Below, piece by piece: positions 1-5,631 of a stretch of 7,052 nucleotides of DNA (the first letter of the stretch is position 1; every line of letters begins with the position of its first letter). Under the pieces are notes generated by a model. That model was not told the DNA's origin, did not search any database, and saw only the letters and a program-made list of their open reading frames with translations. The stretch is from Mariprofundus sp. (GTDB taxonomy: Bacteria; Pseudomonadota; Zetaproteobacteria; Mariprofundales; Mariprofundaceae): NCBI GenBank assembly GCA_021772845.1, contig JAJFLF010000297.1:1-7052 (forward strand), read 5' to 3'. A program made the translations under genes and the position numbers.

Positions 1-120
1 AATATAATATAGCCTTATGATCTCATTATTCATCTCTTGCCAAGCATATCTGATCCCTGCTCGCATGGCATGAATCAATCCGGTTCAATTATCATGAACG
101 ATTGCCGATAAATAAATAAT
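1..120 (+). promoter_or_regulatory. Leader region of the 195-aa gene with a possible -10 box
   Basis: The region holds no gene. TATAAT at 3-8 matches the sigma-70 -10 consensus, but its -35 partner would lie outside the window, so the promoter cannot be confirmed. If it is real, transcription would start near 15 and leave a leader of about 105 nt. A short inverted repeat GTTCA-N7-TGAAC lies at about 83-99. No Shine-Dalgarno is visible just before the ATG at 121; the sequence there is an A/T-rich run. Confidence 0.25.
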
Positions 121-708
121 ATGAAATCCGATGCAAACATATCGATCCATACTGCAGAGACAGAGACTGCGCTTTTTCAGCAGCTGGTTCTCGATGCAGA
201 AGATCATGCGCATATTTCATTGTCTGAGAATCTGGAAAGTTATCTGGTATTTTTATTGCAACGCTTTCATAAAAATGCCGATGGTCTGTATGAGCCGATG
301 GCACTTAAACATCTGCACACCGAAACTGAGTCCGGGCGAGCTCGCCAGGATGAACTCAGAGATACAGGTGACAGCTGTCTTATTCTGGCCGGTCTGTTTC
401 CTGAACAGGCCAAACGCCGCATGGTAAATGTCAGTTATTTCGTTCGCCTGGGACGCAGTAGTTATCATTCACTGGCGTGTAGTTTGAAACAATCTCATGC
501 AGAGCTATATCAACATATTTGCCTTGGTTTTGGAGCTATGCTCGATGTGTTGCACGTCATTCATGGATTCACGCACAAACAACACATTTTAACACCCATG
601 GATGCTTTTGAACTGTGGCAACAGACTGGTAGCCAACGTGCTTTAATACAGATCAATCAAGGCCGCAGTGCTGTTCCAGTGCGCAGTCATCAACGTCGGT
701 TGTTCTAA
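121..708 (+). CDS. Conserved hypothetical protein, 195 aa, function unknown
   Basis: I do not recognise a named domain. The start is the first ATG after an in-frame TAA at 109-111, and the next in-frame ATG is codon 60, so 121 is the best choice despite the lack of a clear Shine-Dalgarno. The protein is soluble-looking, with no signal peptide or membrane segment. The most distinctive part is residues 73-120 (arginine-rich stretch, ELRDTGDSCLILAGLFPEQA, then VSYFVRLGRSSY). From memory this arrangement recurs in uncharacterised proteins of other gammaproteobacteria; that is a recollection and not a search result. Residues 132-160 are rich in histidine (HICLGF, HVIHGFTHKQH) and might bind metal, but the spacing fits no motif I know. 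The C-terminus is basic (SHQRRLF). The zinc-ribbon gene follows after 64 nt on the same strand with no terminator visible, so the two may be cotranscribed. Confidence 0.75.
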   Translation: MKSDANISIHTAETETALFQQLVLDAEDHAHISLSENLESYLVFLLQRFHKNADGLYEPMALKHLHTETESGRARQDELRDTGDSCLILAGLFPEQAKRRMVNVSYFVRLGRSSYHSLACSLKQSHAELYQHICLGFGAMLDVLHVIHGFTHKQHILTPMDAFELWQQTGSQRALIQINQGRSAVPVRSHQRRLF

Positions 709-760
709 AACACTTCCAATCTTAATTATCGCACTGCATGATAGACCGTGGGAAGCCGTG

Positions 761-765
761 AGGAG
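761..765 (+). promoter_or_regulatory. Strong Shine-Dalgarno (AGGAG) that fixes a TTG start
   Basis: AGGAG lies 7 nt before the TTG at 773. An in-frame TAG at 770-772 immediately precedes the TTG, and the next in-frame ATG is codon 78, beyond the zinc ribbon. The TTG is therefore the only start that keeps the conserved N-terminal domain. Confidence 0.8.
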
Positions 766-772
766 AATATAG

Positions 773-1906
773 TTGGAATTCATTCAATGTCCGCATTGTA
801 AAAAACAGTATGCTGTAAGCGATAAACTGCGGGCTGCGGCAGGCAAAAAGATTCGCTGCAAACATTGTAGCCAACCATTCGAGATCATTGTCCAGATACG
901 CTCTACACAATCACAAACAGAACCCGAAAAAAGTACTGCCTCAACAGAAGCAACAGGGCCTGAAGTAGCCCCGAGAAAAGAAAAGCAAACAACGGCACCA
1001 GCCATGCCAGAGCCGGCGCCTGTGGTATCCACACTTTCTGAGCAAACTCCATCTAATCCGGCAGAGTCCCCTGCTTTGAAAGCAAGTCCAGCAGATCACG
1101 AAAATGATGATCTCTTCGATCTTTCAAAATATAATAGTGAGTCATACTATGATTCCAGTGAAACAACACTGGAACAGGAGAGTGAACAAGATGTTGCTCT
1201 CCCGGATGCATCTGAAGCAACAGCTATAGATGCTCCAGATGAAACTGCGGAAACAGACGAGGGTGCAAAAAAAGCAGCACCTAAAACAGAGCCGGTCAAA
1301 AAAACATTTAACATCCAGTTACTCATCACCATTGTACTCGCTATCACACTGCTGGTGGCCGCAGTTGCAGCATTTCTCTTCCTCACGCAACCGGAGCTGT
1401 TCAGAGCGACAGCTAAAAAAGAGACACAGAGCATCGTGACAGAAGAGCTGTTCAAACCCATCGAGATTAAAATAGCGGACCCAAAACCTGAAGCGATCAC
1501 TAAAGAGAAAGTAATAGAGTCCGCCCCTGTTGCAGCTCCAAAACCAGCCCCTAACGCAATACAGCTGAGAGCCAAGGCTTTTGCAAAAACTCCAGTAACA
1601 AAAAAGAAACCGAAACCAGCCAAAGAGTTCAAACCATCTCAGGTATGCAAAGATGTATCTGCAGAGTATTGGGTGCGTAGCCATACACTTGCCACGGCCA
1701 GTCTGGATACGAAGACCTATATGAAATTACTCGATCAAAACCTTGTGCAAGCCGACGAAATACGGAGCGCGTGCAAAGATAAAACATTGGTTGGCATCAT
1801 CTCCAAAGCAGCCAGAACAGATAATAGACTGGACTGGATCAAGCATGAAATTAACGTCGTATTAGATAAAACCGATACAGTAAAAAAGAGTCAATTCGAA
1901 GAGTAG
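773..1906 (+). CDS. MJ0042-type zinc-ribbon protein with one transmembrane helix
   Basis: A 377-aa protein of unknown function. Residues 1-38 form an MJ0042-type zinc ribbon: C6-P-H-C9 and C29-K-H-C32 are the two zinc knuckles, separated by a segment with the typical tyrosine and basic residues (QYAVSDKLR...GKKIRC). Residues about 45-178 are a low-complexity linker rich in Glu, Ala, Pro, Ser and Thr, probably disordered. Residues about 181-204 form a single hydrophobic helix preceded by KKTF, so the ribbon should be cytoplasmic and the C-terminus periplasmic. A second Pro/Lys/Ala-rich linker (about 235-285) leads to a small C-terminal domain (about 288-365) with two cysteines, C292 and C334, that could form a disulfide in the periplasm. 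Family members are often annotated only as zinc-ribbon or DUF3426-like proteins; the C-terminal part here does not let me assign that. The start is TTG with a strong Shine-Dalgarno. The gene ends 27 nt from the convergent alkC. Confidence 0.85.
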   Translation: MEFIQCPHCKKQYAVSDKLRAAAGKKIRCKHCSQPFEIIVQIRSTQSQTEPEKSTASTEATGPEVAPRKEKQTTAPAMPEPAPVVSTLSEQTPSNPAESPALKASPADHENDDLFDLSKYNSESYYDSSETTLEQESEQDVALPDASEATAIDAPDETAETDEGAKKAAPKTEPVKKTFNIQLLITIVLAITLLVAAVAAFLFLTQPELFRATAKKETQSIVTEELFKPIEIKIADPKPEAITKEKVIESAPVAAPKPAPNAIQLRAKAFAKTPVTKKKPKPAKEFKPSQVCKDVSAEYWVRSHTLATASLDTKTYMKLLDQNLVQADEIRSACKDKTLVGIISKAARTDNRLDWIKHEINVVLDKTDTVKKSQFEE

Positions 1907-1933
1907 TTCTCCTCTCATGCATCACACTGATTT

Positions 1934-3064
1934 TTACGGCATCACCAGATGAAATTCTGCTGACCCTATTGTTAGACCGTTCACTACCACTTCCAACTTG
2001 TGCAGACCGGCATAATAAACACGTGTCGTAATTTTTTTGATGGCATGTTTTCTACTTAGTTTTAATGATTGATTCGCTGCGAGTTTCCTACTGCTCCACT
2101 TGAATACTTTCGCTGTTGTTTTGCCATTGGATTTTTGATGATGGATCAGATAATCGATCATCAGAGGCTGCTCAGTTTTCTTGTTTGAACGCATAGAAAT
2201 CGAAAACTGTAAATCTCCACCAAACACAACAACCGGTGTCTCTATTTCAATGCTTACCTGTTGCAACTGAGGCTCTGAATAACCAAAAGCCTTCAACACC
2301 TTTTGATTACCCTGTTTGATCAGGGTCCGGCATGCGTGTCGAATTAACTGTTGTTGTTCTCTACTCGCCCCTTCTAACCAGGAGACTGCAATCTCAGCCA
2401 CAAGGTCAGGATGATCTTTGGTAATATCATTGAGGTTATTAGCGACCGAGCGCCTTACATATTCATCCACGTCATCTTTAAGCATCTCCAGCAGTTCAAT
2501 CACGGGTCCAGGATTCTCAATATAGTGAGGCAACTGCATTGCCCAAGGTAATCTCGGCCGGCTACCTTCCGAGGCCAGGCGTCTGACATGTTTATCATCA
2601 TCCTGTGTCCATGCTTTCATTACATCTAAAGTCTTTTCAGGTGCAGCCAATAGAAAGAAACGAACACCAAATTCAGAAGAGAAACGTTTGGTGAGTTCTT
2701 TGAACAGGCTCATCGATTGATCAAAGTGATTAATCCCATGCAGACCTACAAAATGCGCCATCGGCATAATGGCCCAGCCTGAAATACCATGCTCGTCCAC
2801 AGATTCAGAGAACACATCACCATCAATGCTCGGACTCAGACTTGCCAGCATGATCTCTCCAGCTTTCTCAAAATCAGATGGTAGATATTTGGCCATGGCA
2901 CACATAATCTGCTCAGAACGTGCTTTTAATTCCAGAGCATCTAAATCTGTGGAGGCTGCATCAATAAACCTCTGTTCATCAAAGTCAGGCCATTGTTTAC
3001 GGAAATGCGCTGCCATGCCATGAATAAGCAGCTGGTTGAATGCGTTCTTAAATGGTTCTGCCAT
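1934..3064 (-). CDS. alkC: AlkC-type HEAT-repeat DNA glycosylase (DNA alkylation repair)
   Basis: A 376-aa base-excision repair enzyme of the AlkC group (AlkC/AlkD superfamily). Known members remove positively charged alkylated bases such as 3-methyladenine and 3-methylcytosine without flipping the base. Residues about 1-265 are helical HEAT-like repeats. The segment ASEGSRPRLPWA (164-175) is a family hallmark, and a further repeat runs DDVDEYVRRSVANNLNDI (197-214). Residues about 270-376 are beta-rich and match the Ig-like C-terminal domain that separates AlkC from AlkD: IDYLIHH (303-309), KVFKW (319-323), TTRVYYAGLHKLEVVVNG (346-363). The length is usual for AlkC. The gene is last in a minus-strand cluster, starting 4 nt after the VOC gene stop. 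The bases before its ATG (ATAGATAG) hold no good Shine-Dalgarno, so translation probably depends on coupling to the upstream gene. No terminator is visible in the 27-nt gap to the convergent neighbour. Confidence 0.88.
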   Translation of the reverse strand: MAEPFKNAFNQLLIHGMAAHFRKQWPDFDEQRFIDAASTDLDALELKARSEQIMCAMAKYLPSDFEKAGEIMLASLSPSIDGDVFSESVDEHGISGWAIMPMAHFVGLHGINHFDQSMSLFKELTKRFSSEFGVRFFLLAAPEKTLDVMKAWTQDDDKHVRRLASEGSRPRLPWAMQLPHYIENPGPVIELLEMLKDDVDEYVRRSVANNLNDITKDHPDLVAEIAVSWLEGASREQQQLIRHACRTLIKQGNQKVLKAFGYSEPQLQQVSIEIETPVVVFGGDLQFSISMRSNKKTEQPLMIDYLIHHQKSNGKTTAKVFKWSSRKLAANQSLKLSRKHAIKKITTRVYYAGLHKLEVVVNGLTIGSAEFHLVMP

Positions 3065-3068
3065 CTAT

Positions 3069-3431
3069 CTATTCAGCGGCAACGTCTGTCCAAACAGCAA
3101 ACTCATTGCCACTCGGTTCTCTGAAATGGAATCGTCGCCCACCGGGAAATGCAAATATCTCTTTCACGACTTCCCCCTTAGATGCTTCGATTTTAGTTTG
3201 TGTGGTTTCGATATCCTGGCTGTAAAACACAATCAGAGCCCCACCCTTCGCACAGAATGAACTCAGTTCAGATCTAAAAAATCCTCCGTCCAAACCTTGA
3301 CCCGAAAACGCGGCATAATCCGGCCCGTAATCCTCAAATGACCAGCCAAAAACTTCACTGAAAAAGGTCTTGCTTGCTTGTATATCTATGGCGGGAAATT
3401 CAACATAATTCATCTTCTCATGTTCGTTCAT
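3069..3431 (-). CDS. VOC-fold (glyoxalase/bleomycin-resistance superfamily) protein
   Basis: A 120-aa protein with a two-module vicinal-oxygen-chelate fold. The first beta-alpha module is NYVEFPAIDI...FFSEVFGWSF (8-32). The second is ALIVFYSQDIETTQTKIEASKG (65-86), followed by FPGGRRFHFREPSGNEFAVW (95-114), the usual last strands. The PSGNEFAVW ending and the short length fit the small 'VOC family protein' group of single-domain, dimer-forming proteins. I do not see a clear His/Glu metal triad, so enzymatic activity cannot be assigned; ligand binding is also possible. The start at 3431 is supported by GAGGTG 7 nt upstream rather than the ATG at codon 7. The gene is tightly packed, 2 nt after the DUF2238 gene and 4 nt before alkC, so it may take part in stress response, but that is inference from position alone. 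Confidence 0.88.
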   Translation of the reverse strand: MNEHEKMNYVEFPAIDIQASKTFFSEVFGWSFEDYGPDYAAFSGQGLDGGFFRSELSSFCAKGGALIVFYSQDIETTQTKIEASKGEVVKEIFAFPGGRRFHFREPSGNEFAVWTDVAAE

Positions 3432-3433
3432 GT

Positions 3434-4060
3434 TTACACCTCATCAATCCGTTTACGTTGCCCTATAAGCCCTAGTTGTTTGTCATGCAGCTTGCTTAAA
3501 CATAACAGACCAATGATTGCGCCCAACAGTGCCATGCCCATATCAGACTGCGTATCCCACACATAACCCTGCGTACCTAGGAATGCTTCAGATGCCTCTT
3601 CAGAAAGCAAAGCCACCCACCATTCGATTAACTCGTAGAATGCACTGAAACCTAAACAGAAACTGATGATGAAAAATATCTGCCAGTTCGTCCCCTCAAT
3701 GATATTTTTTCGCAATATAATTTCCCGAGTTATCAGAGCAGGTACAAAACCCTGAGCAAAATGGCCAAGCTTGTCGTAGTTATTGCGACCTTCTCCAAAC
3801 AGATCCGTCAGGCCATCAAAGAATGGCACTTCGGCATAGGTGTAATGACCTCCGATCATCAGGATCACACAGTGAATGAGAATCAACACATATACGAGCG
3901 TAGTTAATGGAAATGATTTGTAGCTCATCCATAAAGCAGCGACAGCTATCATGGCCGGTGCAACTTCCATGAACCAGGTAAGCTGATCCTTAGGAGCTAT
4001 GCCTGACCAGACTAAAACAGCCGTAAAAACTATCATCCAAAGATACTTAATCTCTATCAC
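3434..4060 (-). CDS. yjdF: YjdF-like DUF2238 inner-membrane protein
   Basis: A 208-aa polytopic membrane protein of the DUF2238 family (E. coli YjdF has nearly the same length). Family signatures are clear: NNYDKLGHFAQGFVPALITRE (93-113), the acidic membrane motif FYELIEWW (141-148), and FLGTQGYVWDTQSDMGMALL (160-179). Hydrophobic segments are visible at about 7-22, 33-46, 53-70, 102-116, 127-146 and 174-189. The function is unknown. The GTG at 4060 is the only standard start codon between an in-frame TAA four codons upstream and the ATG at codon 9, but it has no well-spaced Shine-Dalgarno: the only good one, GAGGTGA, overlaps the GTG itself. The true start could be the ATG at 4036, or an unusual codon. 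The last codons (GAG GTG TAA) serve as the Shine-Dalgarno of the next gene, so the two are coupled. Confidence 0.9.
   Translation of the reverse strand: MIEIKYLWMIVFTAVLVWSGIAPKDQLTWFMEVAPAMIAVAALWMSYKSFPLTTLVYVLILIHCVILMIGGHYTYAEVPFFDGLTDLFGEGRNNYDKLGHFAQGFVPALITREIILRKNIIEGTNWQIFFIISFCLGFSAFYELIEWWVALLSEEASEAFLGTQGYVWDTQSDMGMALLGAIIGLLCLSKLHDKQLGLIGQRKRIDEV
3437..3442 (-). promoter_or_regulatory. Shine-Dalgarno of the VOC gene embedded in the end of the DUF2238 gene
   Basis: GAGGTG here is both the last two sense codons (Glu-Val) of the DUF2238 gene and the ribosome binding site of the VOC gene, 7 nt from GAGG to the ATG at 3431. The TAA stop lies between. This geometry is typical of translational coupling. 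Confidence 0.75.
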
Positions 4061-4125
4061 CTCGATGTCTTATCATACGTTCTTCATGCATGATCTTACT
4101 CAGGCTTGAGCATTTCAATAGAGAT

Positions 4126-4151
4126 AACAACAGGCCGCTTCCCTGTTTGTT
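4126..4151 (-). terminator. Weak hairpin just after mscS, possible partial terminator
   Basis: On the minus strand, AACAAACAGG and CCTGTTGTT form a 9-bp stem with one bulged base and a 7-nt loop (GAAGCGG), starting 2 nt after the mscS stop codon. The following bases (ATCTCTATTG) are only moderately U-rich, so full termination is doubtful. It could reduce readthrough from mscS into the DUF2238-VOC-alkC genes. Confidence 0.35.
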
Positions 4152-4153
4152 CG

Positions 4154-4990
4154 TTAGACGTTGTTTAAATGCACATCGCGCTGTGGGAATGGAATGGTGA
4201 TGTTGTTTGCATCCAGTGCATTTTTCATGGATTCATTCACCTCAAAGAAAACATCCCAATAGTGGTCAGGATGACAGTGCGGTCTAACGGCCAGATTTAC
4301 AGAGCTATCCGCCAACTCCAGTACTCCAACAAACGGGGCTGGATCCTGAATTACCTTTTCATGTTTGTTCAGCACATCCAAAAGGACTGATTTTGCTTTG
4401 CTGATATCTGCGTCGTAAGCAATACCAACACACAGATCAACACGAATTTTTCCCTCCACACTATAATTAATAATCGAACCGTTTGAGGTAGCGCCATTAG
4501 GGATAATGATCTGTTTAGAGTGGGGTGAAGTAAGAATGGTATTAAAGATCTGAACCTCTTTGACAACACCGAGATGCCCTTCGGACTCAATCAGGTCACC
4601 CACCTTATAAGGTTTGAAAATCATAATTAATACGCCGCCTGCAAAGTTAGCCAAGCTACCTTGCAGCGCCAGACCAATTGCCAAGCCTGCTGCACCCAGA
4701 ACTGCGATAAATGAGGTGGTCGCGATACCGATCATGGAAGCAACAGAGATGAACAACAGAACCTTCAACACCCAGGAAACCAAACCTGTTGTAAATGGAA
4801 TCAGTGTCGCTTCAACTTTGGATCTCTCCATTGAAACCTTCATCAGCTTTCCAATAACACCAATAAGCCAAAGACCTACCAGCAGCGTGATGATCGTTAA
4901 CACCAGTTTAGGTGCATATTCCAAACCAAGTTCATAAGCCTTCAACGTAAGAGCCTGCATCTGTTCCACTGCACTATCGATTTCGTTCAT
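4154..4990 (-). CDS. mscS: Small-conductance mechanosensitive channel MscS
   Basis: A 278-aa homoheptameric inner-membrane channel that opens under membrane tension to release solutes during hypo-osmotic shock. The start is set at 4990 (MNEID) because GAGGTGG lies 6 nt before it; a start 7 codons further upstream (5011) has no ribosome site. Counting from 4990, TM1 is about 28-49, TM2 about 66-87 and TM3 about 92-124. TM3 has the pore-lining glycine/alanine pattern AVLGAAGLAIGLALQGSLAN (96-115), nearly the E. coli MscS sequence. The MscS beta domain follows: VGDLIE (130-135), the motif QIFNT (147-151) and IIIPNGA (161-167). The alpha/beta cage domain ends with ITIPFPQRDVHL (264-275), as in the family. 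The length matches E. coli MscS (286 aa). It is first in the minus-strand cluster and has its own probable promoter upstream. Confidence 0.96.
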   Translation of the reverse strand: MNEIDSAVEQMQALTLKAYELGLEYAPKLVLTIITLLVGLWLIGVIGKLMKVSMERSKVEATLIPFTTGLVSWVLKVLLFISVASMIGIATTSFIAVLGAAGLAIGLALQGSLANFAGGVLIMIFKPYKVGDLIESEGHLGVVKEVQIFNTILTSPHSKQIIIPNGATSNGSIINYSVEGKIRVDLCVGIAYDADISKAKSVLLDVLNKHEKVIQDPAPFVGVLELADSSVNLAVRPHCHPDHYWDVFFEVNESMKNALDANNITIPFPQRDVHLNNV

Positions 4991-4993
4991 ACG

Positions 4994-5000
4994 CCACCTC
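4994..5000 (-). promoter_or_regulatory. Shine-Dalgarno that fixes the mscS start
   Basis: GAGGTGG on the minus strand, with 6 nt between GAGG and the ATG at 4990. It lies inside the longer reading frame that begins at 5011, which argues against that upstream ATG. Confidence 0.75.
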
Positions 5001-5073
5001 GTGTGTATCATGATTTAATAAAACCAGATTACCGCCATCTCATAATTGCACAATAGCAGAGTCAAGCTGTGTC

Positions 5074-5079
5074 ATTATA
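5074..5079 (-). promoter_or_regulatory. Probable -10 box of the mscS promoter
   Basis: TATAAT on the minus strand is a perfect sigma-70 -10 hexamer, in the context AAATGTATAATGACA. At 17-nt spacing the -35 position reads AAGTAA, a poor match to TTGACA. A perfect -10 with a poor -35 suggests activator dependence. Transcription would start near 5067, giving a leader of about 77 nt. Confidence 0.4.
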
Positions 5080-5139
5080 CATTTACAGCAAATGGTTTAC
5101 TTTATGCGGCGAAATATAAACTGCGATGCTCGAATAGAT

Positions 5140-5157
5140 GTGTGAACTACTTCACAC
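5140..5157. promoter_or_regulatory. CRP/Vfr-type binding site (TGTGA-N6-TCACA)
   Basis: The 18-bp sequence GTGTGAACTACTTCACAC is a perfect palindrome with 7-bp arms and a 4-nt centre. Its core TGTGA-N6-TCACA (5141-5156) equals the core consensus for the cAMP receptor protein CRP and its relative Vfr. Its centre (5148.5) lies about 81 nt upstream of the inferred mscS start, a distance used by class I CRP promoters (-61.5, -71.5, -81.5, -91.5). Binding is inferred, and another regulator with the same type of site is possible. As RNA it would form only a short hairpin with no U-tract, so a terminator is unlikely. Confidence 0.5.
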
Positions 5158-5295
5158 GTTTGAAGCAGCCTTTTAAGAATATGCTGATTTATTTCGCTCC
5201 TGCAAAAAAACAGGTCTGCAAGAACAAACAATCGTAATTGTCCCTATTGAGTTTCAAACAGTAACCCAGAGGCCCTAATCAAGACCTGCCCCCTT

Positions 5296-5525
5296 TCATA
5301 CTTCATACTGACCGAAAAATTGTGCCACATAACCGAAGTGAGATTTTGCTTTGATGATAGACATGCCATCAATACTGACCTCACCATCATCGCTGCCAAT
5401 GATGCCACACAGCATGCGAATCACCGTAGTCTTACCCGCCGCATTTGGACCAAGCAGACCAAATACGTTCAACGAATCAACTTCATTAAACGTAGTCAAG
5501 CTCAATATTGTTTAACTTGGTGCAT
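5296..5525 (-). pseudogene. Decayed 5' half of an ABC-transporter ATP-binding protein gene
   Basis: This is the start of a DrrA/multidrug-export-type ABC ATPase, broken by frameshifts and cut off. AAGG lies 6 nt before an ATG at 5525. Reading on gives MHQV, then, after a shift of one base, NNIELDYV (5512-5489), then in the third frame LTTFNEVDSLNV (5499-5464). The last two join directly to FGLLGPNAAGKTT, the Walker A motif (5451-5425), followed by VIRMLCGIIGSDDGEVSIDG and the Q-loop region FGYVAQFFGQYEV ending at TGA (5296). The residues normally found between the VDSLN strand and FGLLG (such as a charged GE turn) are missing. The ABC signature, Walker B, D-loop and H-loop are absent, so no functional ATPase could be made. 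About one quarter of a normal 240-310-aa protein remains. The gene lies between the manC terminator and the mscS promoter region. Confidence 0.8.
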
Positions 5526-5555
5526 TAGAGGCCTTCTGACTTACAGAAAATAAAC

Positions 5556-5617
5556 AAAAAAGCATGGACAGTGTATTGCTTCGATCATTGCCTGTGCAAT
5601 AATCTTACACTGTCCAT
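5556..5617 (-). terminator. Rho-independent terminator of manC
   Basis: On the minus strand, 14 nt after the manC stop codon, ATGGACAGTGTA (5617-5606) pairs perfectly with TACACTGTCCAT (5575-5564). A further 4 bp (GCAA/TTGC arms at 5596-5599 and 5576-5579) can stack inside after a 6-nt bulge, leaving a 16-nt loop. An alternative small inner hairpin ATTGC-N4-GCAAT is at 5587-5600. The stem is followed by GC and then six T residues (5561-5556). The long perfect stem plus T-tract is a good terminator, although its loop region is larger than usual. Confidence 0.7.
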
Positions 5618-5631
5618 TACTTCATGTTTGT

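Larger units (their letters stand above)
4991..5295. other. Non-coding region upstream of mscS
   Basis: This 305-nt stretch has no credible gene on either strand. It is A/T-rich and holds the mscS leader, a probable -10 box at 5074-5079 and a CRP-like palindrome at 5140-5157. The part from about 5160 to 5295 shows nothing I can name. It may include decayed sequence from the adjoining ABC-transporter remnant, but I could not align it with the missing half of an ABC ATPase. Confidence 0.6.

Noticed and set aside
1147..1684. Long open frames antisense to the zinc-ribbon gene
   Set aside because: They are shadows caused by the Ala/Glu/Lys-rich linker composition of the plus-strand gene, which has a clear domain and Shine-Dalgarno.
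1907..1933. Bidirectional terminator between the two convergent genes
   Set aside because: The 27-nt gap has a short T-run but no stem of useful length.
4614..4937. Plus-strand 107-codon frame antisense to mscS
   Set aside because: It lies opposite the highly conserved MscS pore region, has no ribosome site and resembles no family.
4991..5011. N-terminal extension of mscS by seven codons to an ATG at 5011
   Set aside because: There is no ribosome site before 5011, whereas GAGGTGG lies 6 nt before the ATG at 4990, inside the proposed extension.
5200..5217. CCTG-N8-CAGG repeat around an A-tract
   Set aside because: Only 4-bp arms around a run of seven A; too weak to call a terminator or operator.
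5046..5237. Plus-strand 63-codon open frame in the mscS upstream region
   Set aside because: No Shine-Dalgarno, no recognisable domain, and it overlaps the probable promoter and CRP-like site of mscS.
5160..5295. Continuation of the ABC ATPase (signature motif, Walker B) beyond the stop at 5296
   Set aside because: I read all three minus-strand frames here and found no LSGGQ-like or Walker B-like segment; the one longer open stretch resembles no ABC region.
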